From Azophilus sp965221755 (lineage in GTDB: Bacteria; Pseudomonadota; Gammaproteobacteria; Pseudomonadales; Azotimanducaceae), in assembly GCA_965221755.1 (NCBI GenBank), contig OZ244921.1:310001-374000 (forward strand): a stretch of 64,000 nucleotides of DNA, written 5' to 3'. How positions within the stretch are numbered: the stretch's first letter is position 1; every line of letters starts with the position of its first letter. This document shows positions 8,037-17,372 of the stretch, one piece after another. The notes beneath the pieces were generated by a model. The model had not been told where the DNA came from. It searched no databases and was given only the letters and a program-made list of their open reading frames with translations. The position numbers and the translations under genes are program-made.

Positions 8037-11000
8037 TCAATACTCCAAGCCGAACTGGAGGCGCAAATCCGCGTCCGAGCCGACATGCCGAAGAGGGATA
8101 TCGAATGCTAGATGAAGGTGCGGAGACTTCACTTCCAGTTCGGACGCCAGAAAATCAAAGATGGCCTGCGCCTTGTCCGAATTTAAGGCATCTTGAGCTG
8201 GCCGATTGAGACCCAATGGCTCAAGCAACTGAAACACTTGCTCCGATGGCACCCAGCAGTCCGGGAGCAGATGGTCGCCTTCGATGACCTTCAGGCGCAC
8301 TAGTTCCCGAAGAATCCAATGGAGGCCCATGCCAAGCGGCGCTGGCGGGGCATCGAAGTGTGTGCCCGCACCTGTCAGCGCCTCGTCGACTCGTGGCGCA
8401 AGCAAGCGCCTAATTTGGTACACGTCTTCAGGACGCTGTTCAGCCGACTTGAGCAAACGAACATAGACTTCCCGATACCGACTAAGTTGATAGATCGCTG
8501 GAAACAGCGATATCCAACGGAGATGGGTCAAATTGTCCACTGCGTTGTCTTGCCAGTCCCGTAGCACCCCCATCCAGGCACTGGTATCGTCGGGAGTCTT
8601 GAACACGTCCCACCATCCTTCGCTTTGGGCCAACTCGATGAAGCTGCGATGCTGGAAGTCTTGAGAACGTCCTAGGCTGCGACACGCGCCCAGAACCAGC
8701 AGGGCGAGCCAGTGGTCGACCGAGTCAGTGCGCAGCCCTGCATCAATCCCACCCCTCCGCAGCCAGTCGGGCCAAGCCTTCCGCTCGTAATCCAAGATCA
8801 CCTTGGCGCGTTCGCTGTCGTCGTCCCACCATTCCAGCAGATGTTGGAAGAATACGTCGGAGTCCGGTCGGTCCGGCTCCGGTTGGCGCTCCGCCGGGCG
8901 GAACCTGTCGGGAAACAGAGCGCCCAGCAGCGACTGGCTACGCCAGTGTTCTTCACACTGGCACTCCACCAGCCGGCGGACGTCTTCATACTCTTGAAGC
9001 CAGAACGGTCGCCCTTTAATGGGAACAAGATGCTGTAGAACGCCGATTCTGAGCTCACCGTGCAGCAGATAATGAACAGCCGTGGGTTGGAGATTCTCGG
9101 AAAGGTCCATGCACCACTCCGCCATCATTGCGGTGTCGACTCGATGCTGCACCCGAAGCCAACGGAACACCCGCCAGTCTTCGTTTCGTTCGATATACGC
9201 AGGATCGAGAACCCGATCGTCGGGAGCAAAAGCCGCCCGCAGCAGTTCGTCTTTGGTATCCGCTTTATGGTGATCCAATCCGCCCGGGGCCTCCCGCAGG
9301 AGAAGGTCTCGTAGTGGCTGGAGACTTCCATCCGCTGCCCGAGCCTTGAGTGTGCGGCGCCAAGTTGCGCCTTGCGGATCGTATGCTTCGAAGTCTCGAT
9401 CTCCGCCTCCGTCAATTGGTCGCAACGCATGCAGAATTGGTCGCAACGCATGCAGCCGCTCAGGCGTTAAGTTGTGATCCCACTGGTCAACCAGATCCGC
9501 AAACAGGTTGCAGGGGCGAAACGGGGTAGCAGAGATGCAATCTCCCTCGGCATCCTCGAGGTCGCGAATTGGACGCAGGAGTTGCTCGACTTCTGTTGAG
9601 ACGATGCAGCGGTCGCTTACAAGCAGCGCCACGTTCTCGTCTTGAATCTCATCAAGGACTGCGCACAGGTCACTGTCGAAGTCGCCGCTCGCGACTTCAA
9701 TCCGTACTTTCGATGCAAGCGGCGGCAGCACTGGTCGGAATGGGGCGGGAAGACCCGTCGGCACGACCGGGCACTGGGCAATCCAAGCCGACAACCCACG
9801 ACCTTTCCCGTGCAGCTTACGGAGAAAGCTCCGGCGCAGGCCATCAGAGTTGTTCAGGCCGCCTGCGAGAACCCGCCAGAGGCACGACAGGAAAGATCTC
9901 ACGTCATGGTCCCGCAAAGGGCCATGTGACTCATCGGATGGATCGATCAACGCGTTGTGAAGCGCAACCAAACCCCTTCCAAGCGAATCGCCCAGACCAC
10001 TGACCGTCTGAAGGGTCGTATCGTCATCGAGCGATACATGGGTTCGCCCGGGGTCGAGTTTGAAGGGGCCGTTGACGACGTATCCGCAGTCCCAACTCTC
10101 GCTCGTGGGTGTGACATTCCAGAGGAACGGCACGTCCGGATGGAAGGCTGCCGGAATGCCGTCCCGGAGACCGATCGCCAGCGCCATGGTGCCCATTTCT
10201 TCGCCTTCCCGTCCCACGTCTGAAGGTCGGAAGCGAAGGATTCGCCAGCGTCCGCCATGGTTGGACAGATCGATTTCGGTGCCGACCGACCATCCAGGAG
10301 CGCCATCGATGGGCTTGCCGTCGAAGATGTGACTGCCCGGAAACGGCCCACCTTCCACAACGACTTCGCGCACTTGACGCGCAAGAGCGGGCAGTAAGGC
10401 GCGTGCGTAGTCGAAGCGACGGAACAGTCGTTCGATGGGAGTTTGCACTTCGCCGTCTTGGCGCAGCGGCAACCTGACGCGGGTAGGTTGATGACCTTCG
10501 ATCATCCATGAGCCTGCTTCGTCCGGGATCGCTTGTTCCCGAGGCAGCAACCCTCCGGCAATGGAGAACGCGATAAAGCCGCTGATTACGGACGGGGACG
10601 ACGAGACGAGGTGAACGGACTTGAAGCCGAGGCCAAAGCGGCCGGTGGTCGAAGACGACGAGGATGCTCCCGGCGCTTCGCCGGGCTTGCCGCTCAGATT
10701 CATGAGCATCATGAAGTAGAGGTCCTGATCCCACTGACGCTCCCGCCCGGCCGGGAAAGCCGGGCCTCCGGTGTCGTTGATCGGACGCCCCCAGTGCATG
10801 ATGTCCACTGTGGGGGTTTCGTCATGTTCGCGGACTCGAATCAAGAGACGGCGAGTGGCGGGCGGCAGCGGCCCACCCTTGATTTCGGCGGCTTCGGCAA
10901 GGGCATCGTCGGCGTTCTGCGCAAGCTCCAACAGCACGCTGTCGTCGCCGTAGCCGTAGCGCCGCATCAACTCGTTGACCCGCTTCCACAAGAACTCCTG

Positions 11001-14000
11001 ATATCGAGGCTCCTCAATGAGTGCCGCCAAGCGGTCCAGTACAACTCTCTCAGCTTTGAGTGCTTCATCAGAGGGTGCTTGCTCCCGTTTCCTCTGCGCC
11101 TGCTCGGCCTTTCTGAGCGCGTCCCTGAGCGGCTGGCTATCCTTCACATTGAGCTGCTGCAACGTCAGCGGGAGATGTGCCTTGATGGAGGCGAGCACAG
11201 GGCCAAAGTCCGCTTGCGACCCCTCTCCCCATCCAGACCACCAAGCGTCCACTAACTCGCGGTCCAGTTTGAGGTAACGGATGGCCCATCGTTCAACTGT
11301 GCCTTTGAGCAGGTTCGTGAGTTCGGATGGGGATCGGCTTTGCGGCTCCACACTGCGCAAAGCGATTTCCCAGAAGGCACCGAGCGGTGCAAGCGCTGAG
11401 TACCGCGAAGGGGGATGGCGAACGGGATCGACGGCGAACAGTGTGTCGCCGTCGGCTTCAGCCTGCATCTCCACCCTCGATCCGAGGACGTTGACGGCAA
11501 TGATTCGGTCACCACGAGCGATCTGAGGAGACAACCAGACACTGATATCGTGTGGGTCAAATCCCTCCATCGGCGTTATCGCAACGTCTTCGCCGAGCCA
11601 TTCCTGAGCGAGACTCACGATCCGATTGTCCAAACCGTTGCCGAACAAGCTGAGAAATGCCCCAACGGCTCCATGCCGGACTCGGCCACGCCAAGGCTCG
11701 AAGTACTTCTCCAGCGCATCCAAGCCGGTTCCAGTTGGACTGCTTCCGGTACTGCTCACGTGCAGGGCGGGATCAACATCGCTCAATTGGAGTGTGGAGC
11801 GTAGTTCGGGAATCAGGCGATGGCGTCGCGCTACGCCGGTTTCGGTTCTTGCGACATCATGGCTGGCGTGCCAATGACCGTCCTGGGTGGGTAGATCAAT
11901 CTCTGGGAGGACCTGCGCGAAAAAGCCATCTGTCTCTGCGAAGCACTTCAGGTACGTACGGTACAGGCGTCCACCGGGAGAGTCCTTTGCCGGCCTGAGT
12001 TTGCCGAGGCTCCTCAACATCTCAATCTGGCGGTCCGGGGGAATTGCGGCACAGAGCGCCTTCGCCAAATTCACAAGCAGTTCCGAAGGGTTTTGCGACC
12101 CGTCGTCACCGTGCCCGACAACCCGAGCAGCTGCATGCACCAACTTCCAGCCCGCGTGGTTGCCTGCGAGGGTCGTTTGCAGGGCATCCCGGATCAAGGA
12201 GGCATCGACGAGTTCGGGTTTTGGCATGACAAGCCACGCGCCACGATCAATCTCCCCGACCCGATCAGAAACCAAGGCGTCAACCATCCGTTGAACTTGG
12301 CATTCGCGACTCAGGCGCCCCAGGATCTCCCGAACCACCGGCTCGACCGTTCCCCATATCCTTGGATCGACGGCTTCTGGAAACCGCCTGTCGCCGAAGG
12401 CATCGGCCGCGGCCAGGCCAGCGACGGCATCGGTTATCTCCTTGGGAGCAATGAGTACGCCATCGGGCGCGAGGGCGCCGCCTTCACGCTGGAGTAGCCA
12501 ACGGGTATGTCTGAGCAGGTCACGCAATTCGCCGTCTTGCGGCAAGAGTGCCGGCCCTTCCGAAGGGCGAACACTGTGCACAATCCGTTCTGCGAAACGC
12601 CATGGCCGCACATCCTCCAGCATGAGCCGAAGAACTCCATTGCTATCCAACTTGGGAACCGAGTCGTACAGATGGGCAACTTGGGAATCCGGATCCAAAA
12701 GGCGAACCTCTGACTCGAGTTCCGGTGGCAATTGCAATTCATCCGTACTTCCGGTCGAACGCCGAGCCCTCTCGTCCAATGCTTCGCGAGTTCCATCAAC
12801 CCCCCGGTGCAGCGGCATCGCACGCCAACGTTCCCTCTCCTCGTGCGTGGCTCCGTACAGGTCTTGGAGCAGTTGCCGTACCTCTATGTCGCTCAGGCCT
12901 GACCAAGCCACCGATTTGTCCAGGCACTCGCCGAGCAGGCGATGCAATGCCTGGTCATCGGCCTGACCGACGGAAAGGAATTCAAGAACGTCGTGCGGAA
13001 GCGACTCCACTAACGTGCCTTGGACCGCGCACCATGACCGGTCGAGTAGACGCAGCAAGATCCGCAGTGCTCCACGGGTTTCGGTGGGGTCATGGAGCAG
13101 CTTTACATCCTCTTCAACCACGCCTGCGACCCGCCCCGCTAGAAGCGAACGCACTGCCCAGCAAACGCTGGTGTCATTCCGAACCGCTGGTGCGAGCCGC
13201 ATCAGCAAGGGTTTCCGCCGTGTAGGATCGGCAAAAGCCTCTGCTTGGAGCACCGCGTTGGCCAGAGCCTCTGGTCTGGGTGACGGCACATCCGGGGCGA
13301 CGAGCGCCACCGCCTCACCGCTCACCAGCCAGATGGCTTCGTCGAGCGCCTCCGCAAGCTGCGTCACCGCCTGCTTCGGATCGGAAAGGCGTTTCGGCTG
13401 GATGCCGTCCGTACCGTCGCGGTCTGACACCTCGGAATCCGGACGGGCGAACACACGACAGCTCTCGATCCGGCGGCGCAGTTCGGCGATGGACCAAGCT
13501 TCTTCACGGGCCTCCGGCAGCTTGGTTGCTCGCAACAGGGGCAACCCGACGAGTTGCTCGCCCAAGGGGCGTTCGTGCCGCACGGAAAGCAGAGTTTCGG
13601 CGAGGAGAAGCCGGGAATGCCGCAATCGCTCCGATTCGCTTCCTGCCTTCAGCCATCGGCCCAAGACGCGCAGTGCATCGTCCAGTCGCTCCGGGTCGAG
13701 CTGCGGCTCTGGTGGCGGCACGTCTTGAGGGCGTTCGAACGGCACCGGGAACAATCCTTCGCCCATCACACCTTGAGCAGCGAGTTCAGCAACAGCCTGT
13801 TGGCTGCCCACGGGAGTGTCCACCAGCCACGCCTTGGGCAGTGCGTCGCATAGGCTTCGCCACACTTTTCGCAACTCGTCGCGCGATTCTCGCGAGAAGG
13901 AGCGTCTAGTCGTGTGGGCAAGCGCACCGTCGCCAACTTGTCTCACAAGCCATCGAGCAACTACGGCGGCACGAGTATCCTCGCCGCAGGCATCGGGGCC

Positions 14001-15767
14001 TAGTACATGGCCGACAATTCCTTTGATCCACAGTAGAGATTGCGGGGATCCGAATACATCGCCCGAAATGCAGTTCAGCAGGCGTTCGAGGTGATCGTCC
14101 GTCCAGGCGTCGAGTTCACCTGCAAAGCGGGGGGCGTCGTGATCGATAAACACGACATTACCCGCGCATTCGCCGCAGGTGGCAGCGAACCGCCCGCGAA
14201 CGGCCCTTGGCGCCCGAATCCAATTCGGGATGGAAAGAACCATGTACGCATTCGCGTCCAGAGACTTCCATCGAACCCCTTCGGCCATAACGGTTGGCAG
14301 GAGCCAATGCCGTCGTATGACCCAGGCCAAGCGGTTCTCCATCATGCTTGAGCTGGCGACCGCTTTCAGCAGTTTCCGCGCTACGCAGTCGTCCACCCCG
14401 TCAACGGCGTTGGCAAGGGCGCTTGGCAGTAGGGGAAGCACTAGTTCTTTGCATAGCGTCCGATTCCAAGCAATCCGCATGCCCTCGTCACCGGTGGAGT
14501 TCTCAAGTTCCTCCGTGACGCCGGGAATGGACCGGCGATCCTGGGATGGCCAGAAGTAGCCGTGCAGAATGACCTCCCACGCAGGTGAGGAGCCTTTGCT
14601 TTCGACGATTGCACTGGACCTCCTCGGCTCGGGATCGTCGTCTAGCGGGAGAAACACGGCCCAGCGGAGTCTTGATCCCAAGAGGTCGTCTTCTCGGTCG
14701 GCGGGGCGCAAAACGGTGATTGCGGCGTGGGCTAGCGCTTTCCGGGGTACCGAAGAGTAGCGACCGCTCTCCCATTTAGGGGATTGCGGCCAATCTGACC
14801 GCGCCTGGAGTTGGCGCAAAGTCTCACTGCCGCGCGCCTCTATGCCGACAGCGGACCAGCTCCCGTCGTCGGAACAGATCTCACCCTTGAATGTCCGATC
14901 GGGAAGACTTTCCTCGTCGTGCTGGTATCGACCTACCCAACCCGACTGCTGCCGATACACATGCGCCAGCTTCACACGGTCGCGCAAACTCTCCGGCCCT
15001 ACCGCTCTCTCCGCACGGATAGTCTGGAGATGCCCGCATTGTGCGAGCAGCAACGCAGCAGGCGCTGTGTATCCAAACCAGGCGAAGAGATCTTCCGGCT
15101 TCGGACAGCGTTCACCTAGCCCGTAGTGGCGACCCTCTGCTCCCCGATTCAGATGTTCGGGACACCGCAATGGGATCCAGATCAGGAGGCCGTTGCCTAT
15201 ATTTCCAAGGAGCTCCGTTGTGACGGACCGAATCCGATCGACATCGACGTCAATTTCGTCCCAATCGGGATTCAAGGGATCGGCGTGTCCGTTGTCTCCC
15301 GTTCCGGCCCATGGGTTCAGAACGCCACCCCGCCACTCAGTCTTCTCGGCGCCCATGTAGAGGAACGCCTCGCAGATGTGAAAGACACTCTTCAGGCCAA
15401 TGCCGAACGTTCCGATCTTGCCGACCTCGTCCTCCTTCGATCCACCGATGGCCTTGTGAAGCGCCTTGCGGTCGTTGTCAGGGAACTCTCCGTCATTCGC
15501 CACGAGAAGCGCCGGACCACGCAGCAGACCATTTCGTGCATCGGACCAGCCGCTTTCCAAGATCACGAACCGGAGTTGCGAGGCCCCTGCATCGTCGGCG
15601 TTCTGAACGAGTTCCCGAAACAGAGTACGCCCATCCCCAGCATCCCTGTAGACATCGGCCAAGAGGGTTTGGATCGCCTTGATCTCATCAAGCGAACTGC
15701 GGACGAGTCCCGTGGTAGGTCGGACATCGACTTCCGGATTGGGAACTTCGCTAGCTCCTTCGTTCAT
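8037..15767 (-). CDS. Giant protein with two sacsin-like GHKL ATPase domains
   Basis: 2576 aa. The first GHKL (HSP90-like) ATP site is N-terminal: N box LFRELVQNADDAGA (49-62), G1-like LLVANDGEF (87-95) and lid GKIGTFGIGLKSVF (116-129). A second copy lies near residues 1600-1715 with SVLLELAQNADDA, a divergent G1 box (MHWGRPIND) and GRFGLGFKSVHLV. The duplication recalls the repeated ATPase modules of sacsin. The rest, about 1000 residues between and 850 after, shows no motif I can name. A 21-bp tandem duplication at 9414-9455 adds seven residues (HALRPIL repeat). Its ATG shares one base with the stop of the symporter gene upstream (TAATG) and it is followed within 2 bases by the helicase, so the pair is almost certainly co-translated. 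GC is visibly lower than in the neighbouring core genes. Function unknown; GHKL plus SNF2 helicase suggests anti-phage or DNA-quality control. Confidence 0.85.
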   Translation of the reverse strand: MNEGASEVPNPEVDVRPTTGLVRSSLDEIKAIQTLLADVYRDAGDGRTLFRELVQNADDAGASQLRFVILESGWSDARNGLLRGPALLVANDGEFPDNDRKALHKAIGGSKEDEVGKIGTFGIGLKSVFHICEAFLYMGAEKTEWRGGVLNPWAGTGDNGHADPLNPDWDEIDVDVDRIRSVTTELLGNIGNGLLIWIPLRCPEHLNRGAEGRHYGLGERCPKPEDLFAWFGYTAPAALLLAQCGHLQTIRAERAVGPESLRDRVKLAHVYRQQSGWVGRYQHDEESLPDRTFKGEICSDDGSWSAVGIEARGSETLRQLQARSDWPQSPKWESGRYSSVPRKALAHAAITVLRPADREDDLLGSRLRWAVFLPLDDDPEPRRSSAIVESKGSSPAWEVILHGYFWPSQDRRSIPGVTEELENSTGDEGMRIAWNRTLCKELVLPLLPSALANAVDGVDDCVARKLLKAVASSSMMENRLAWVIRRHWLLPTVMAEGVRWKSLDANAYMVLSIPNWIRAPRAVRGRFAATCGECAGNVVFIDHDAPRFAGELDAWTDDHLERLLNCISGDVFGSPQSLLWIKGIVGHVLGPDACGEDTRAAVVARWLVRQVGDGALAHTTRRSFSRESRDELRKVWRSLCDALPKAWLVDTPVGSQQAVAELAAQGVMGEGLFPVPFERPQDVPPPEPQLDPERLDDALRVLGRWLKAGSESERLRHSRLLLAETLLSVRHERPLGEQLVGLPLLRATKLPEAREEAWSIAELRRRIESCRVFARPDSEVSDRDGTDGIQPKRLSDPKQAVTQLAEALDEAIWLVSGEAVALVAPDVPSPRPEALANAVLQAEAFADPTRRKPLLMRLAPAVRNDTSVCWAVRSLLAGRVAGVVEEDVKLLHDPTETRGALRILLRLLDRSWCAVQGTLVESLPHDVLEFLSVGQADDQALHRLLGECLDKSVAWSGLSDIEVRQLLQDLYGATHEERERWRAMPLHRGVDGTREALDERARRSTGSTDELQLPPELESEVRLLDPDSQVAHLYDSVPKLDSNGVLRLMLEDVRPWRFAERIVHSVRPSEGPALLPQDGELRDLLRHTRWLLQREGGALAPDGVLIAPKEITDAVAGLAAADAFGDRRFPEAVDPRIWGTVEPVVREILGRLSRECQVQRMVDALVSDRVGEIDRGAWLVMPKPELVDASLIRDALQTTLAGNHAGWKLVHAAARVVGHGDDGSQNPSELLVNLAKALCAAIPPDRQIEMLRSLGKLRPAKDSPGGRLYRTYLKCFAETDGFFAQVLPEIDLPTQDGHWHASHDVARTETGVARRHRLIPELRSTLQLSDVDPALHVSSTGSSPTGTGLDALEKYFEPWRGRVRHGAVGAFLSLFGNGLDNRIVSLAQEWLGEDVAITPMEGFDPHDISVWLSPQIARGDRIIAVNVLGSRVEMQAEADGDTLFAVDPVRHPPSRYSALAPLGAFWEIALRSVEPQSRSPSELTNLLKGTVERWAIRYLKLDRELVDAWWSGWGEGSQADFGPVLASIKAHLPLTLQQLNVKDSQPLRDALRKAEQAQRKREQAPSDEALKAERVVLDRLAALIEEPRYQEFLWKRVNELMRRYGYGDDSVLLELAQNADDALAEAAEIKGGPLPPATRRLLIRVREHDETPTVDIMHWGRPINDTGGPAFPAGRERQWDQDLYFMMLMNLSGKPGEAPGASSSSSTTGRFGLGFKSVHLVSSSPSVISGFIAFSIAGGLLPREQAIPDEAGSWMIEGHQPTRVRLPLRQDGEVQTPIERLFRRFDYARALLPALARQVREVVVEGGPFPGSHIFDGKPIDGAPGWSVGTEIDLSNHGGRWRILRFRPSDVGREGEEMGTMALAIGLRDGIPAAFHPDVPFLWNVTPTSESWDCGYVVNGPFKLDPGRTHVSLDDDTTLQTVSGLGDSLGRGLVALHNALIDPSDESHGPLRDHDVRSFLSCLWRVLAGGLNNSDGLRRSFLRKLHGKGRGLSAWIAQCPVVPTGLPAPFRPVLPPLASKVRIEVASGDFDSDLCAVLDEIQDENVALLVSDRCIVSTEVEQLLRPIRDLEDAEGDCISATPFRPCNLFADLVDQWDHNLTPERLHALRPILHALRPIDGGGDRDFEAYDPQGATWRRTLKARAADGSLQPLRDLLLREAPGGLDHHKADTKDELLRAAFAPDDRVLDPAYIERNEDWRVFRWLRVQHRVDTAMMAEWCMDLSENLQPTAVHYLLHGELRIGVLQHLVPIKGRPFWLQEYEDVRRLVECQCEEHWRSQSLLGALFPDRFRPAERQPEPDRPDSDVFFQHLLEWWDDDSERAKVILDYERKAWPDWLRRGGIDAGLRTDSVDHWLALLVLGACRSLGRSQDFQHRSFIELAQSEGWWDVFKTPDDTSAWMGVLRDWQDNAVDNLTHLRWISLFPAIYQLSRYREVYVRLLKSAEQRPEDVYQIRRLLAPRVDEALTGAGTHFDAPPAPLGMGLHWILRELVRLKVIEGDHLLPDCWVPSEQVFQLLEPLGLNRPAQDALNSDKAQAIFDFLASELEVKSPHLHLAFDIPLRHVGSDADLRLQFGLEY

Positions 15768-17320
15768 TACTCGTAGGCGTCGATCACGCCGGCGCCGATG
15801 CTGTCGCCCCAGACGTTGACCGTGGTGCGGAAGCGGTCGAGCAGCCAGTCCACGGCCAGGATCAGGGAGATGCCCTCAATGGGCAGGCCGACGGCGTTGA
15901 GGACGATGACCATGGTGACCAGTCCGGCCTCCGGGATGCCGGCTGCGCCGATGGCGGCCAGCGTGGCCGTGAGGACGATCACCACCTGCTCGCCGAGGCC
16001 TAGGGAGATGGCGTAAACCTGGGCGATGAACATGGCGGCGACGGCTTCGTAGAGGGCGGTGCCGTCCATGTTGATGGTGGCGCCCAGCGGCAGCACGAAG
16101 CTTGAGGACCGTTTGGAGACCCCGTTCTCGGTCGTTCCCTTCATGGAGACGGGCAGCGTGGCGCTCGACGAGGCGGTGGAAAAGGCGTTGAGCAGCGCCG
16201 TGCTCATGCCGCCCGCGTAAGCGACGGGATTGCGCCGGGCGAACAGCAGCAGCAGCAGCGGCAGCACCACCACGCCGTGCAGCGTCAGGCCCAGCAGGAC
16301 GGTGAGGAAGTACTTGCTCACCGCCATCAGTTCCGGGAGGAAGCCGCCAAAGCCGCCCGCCTCGCCAATGCGCGCCGCCACCAGGCCGAAGATGCCGATG
16401 GGCGCGGTGACCATGATCCAGTTCACCAATTGCATCACCGCGTCGTTCAGCGCCGAAATCACGGCGATGGCGGGACGGCCCTTCTCGCCGAGCACGGACA
16501 GGGCCGCCCCAATCAGCAGGGCGAAGAAGATGAGCGGCAGGATGTCGGTCTCCGCCATCGCCTTGAAGACGTTTTCCGGGATCATCCCTTCCTTGCCGGT
16601 GCGCGGGTTGCCGAGGAGCACCTCCCGGACGGCGCTGCCGATGCCGCGTCCCTCCTTGTCCTTCACCGACGCCGCCATGGGCAGATCGACGGCGATGCCT
16701 TGGCCGGCCGGGTTCAAGTTGAGCTGCGCCCGCACCCCGTCGATCAGCAGCAGCCGTTGGCCCGCTTCGGTGGTGAGGTAGTCCGCGTTGGGGGTGGTGA
16801 GCCGCCAATCGATGACGGTGATGCGGCCCTCCTCGATGGCGCTGATCATGCCGGTGACGTTTTGGTCGGTCAGGGTGAGGGCGTAGGTGCCGTCGTAGCG
16901 CTTGCCCAGCGCGCCTTCGAGCTCGACCGTGCGCAGCCCCTCGCCATCGAGCCGGTAGCCCATGGCCGGGTGGCGCTCGCCTTCGGAAAGCCCTTCGCCG
17001 GGCGCAATGAGGTTCACCAGCAGCATGCCGGCGATGACCGCCAAGCCGGTCGTGGCCATGTAGTAGAGCACCGTGCGGCCGCCGATGGGGCCGAGGCTGC
17101 GGATGTCGCCCAAGTTGGTGATGCCGACCATGATCGACAGCATCACCAGCGGCACCACGATCATCTTCAGGGCGTTGAGGAACAGCTCGCCGAGAATTTC
17201 CGTCTCCGCAGCCAGCTCCGGCAGGAACCCGCCGGTCAGCGTGGCCAGTGCTATGGCGGCCAGAATCGCGTACAGCAGCCAGTGCTTGCTTCGGCCGCTG
17301 CCTTCGGTTTCCTCGCTCAT
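15767..17320 (-). CDS. Dicarboxylate/amino acid:cation symporter (DAACS)
   Basis: A 517-aa membrane protein of the GltP/DctA family, which imports acidic amino acids or C4-dicarboxylates with H+ or Na+. Hallmarks are the serine-rich hairpin STASSSATLPVSMK and the substrate/cation motif GATINMDGTALYEAV. Family members are usually near 420 residues. The extra length is a hydrophilic insertion of about 90-100 residues after the third membrane segment (from about GEGLSEGERHP to NPRTGKEG). ATG at 17320 is preferred over 17353 because the hydrophobic N-terminus follows a short charged lead. It lies 52 bases after glmS, and its stop overlaps the next start. Confidence 0.9.
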   Translation of the reverse strand: MSEETEGSGRSKHWLLYAILAAIALATLTGGFLPELAAETEILGELFLNALKMIVVPLVMLSIMVGITNLGDIRSLGPIGGRTVLYYMATTGLAVIAGMLLVNLIAPGEGLSEGERHPAMGYRLDGEGLRTVELEGALGKRYDGTYALTLTDQNVTGMISAIEEGRITVIDWRLTTPNADYLTTEAGQRLLLIDGVRAQLNLNPAGQGIAVDLPMAASVKDKEGRGIGSAVREVLLGNPRTGKEGMIPENVFKAMAETDILPLIFFALLIGAALSVLGEKGRPAIAVISALNDAVMQLVNWIMVTAPIGIFGLVAARIGEAGGFGGFLPELMAVSKYFLTVLLGLTLHGVVVLPLLLLLFARRNPVAYAGGMSTALLNAFSTASSSATLPVSMKGTTENGVSKRSSSFVLPLGATINMDGTALYEAVAAMFIAQVYAISLGLGEQVVIVLTATLAAIGAAGIPEAGLVTMVIVLNAVGLPIEGISLILAVDWLLDRFRTTVNVWGDSIGAGVIDAYE

Positions 17321-17372
17321 GGCAGCTGTCCCCTGCTCGCTCCGGCCTCCCATTGAATCACGGGGGCTGGAT

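Noticed and set aside
10533..11255. 240-codon plus-strand frame inside the GHKL gene
   Set aside because: It is a shadow of the second GHKL region; no domain and no ribosome-binding site.
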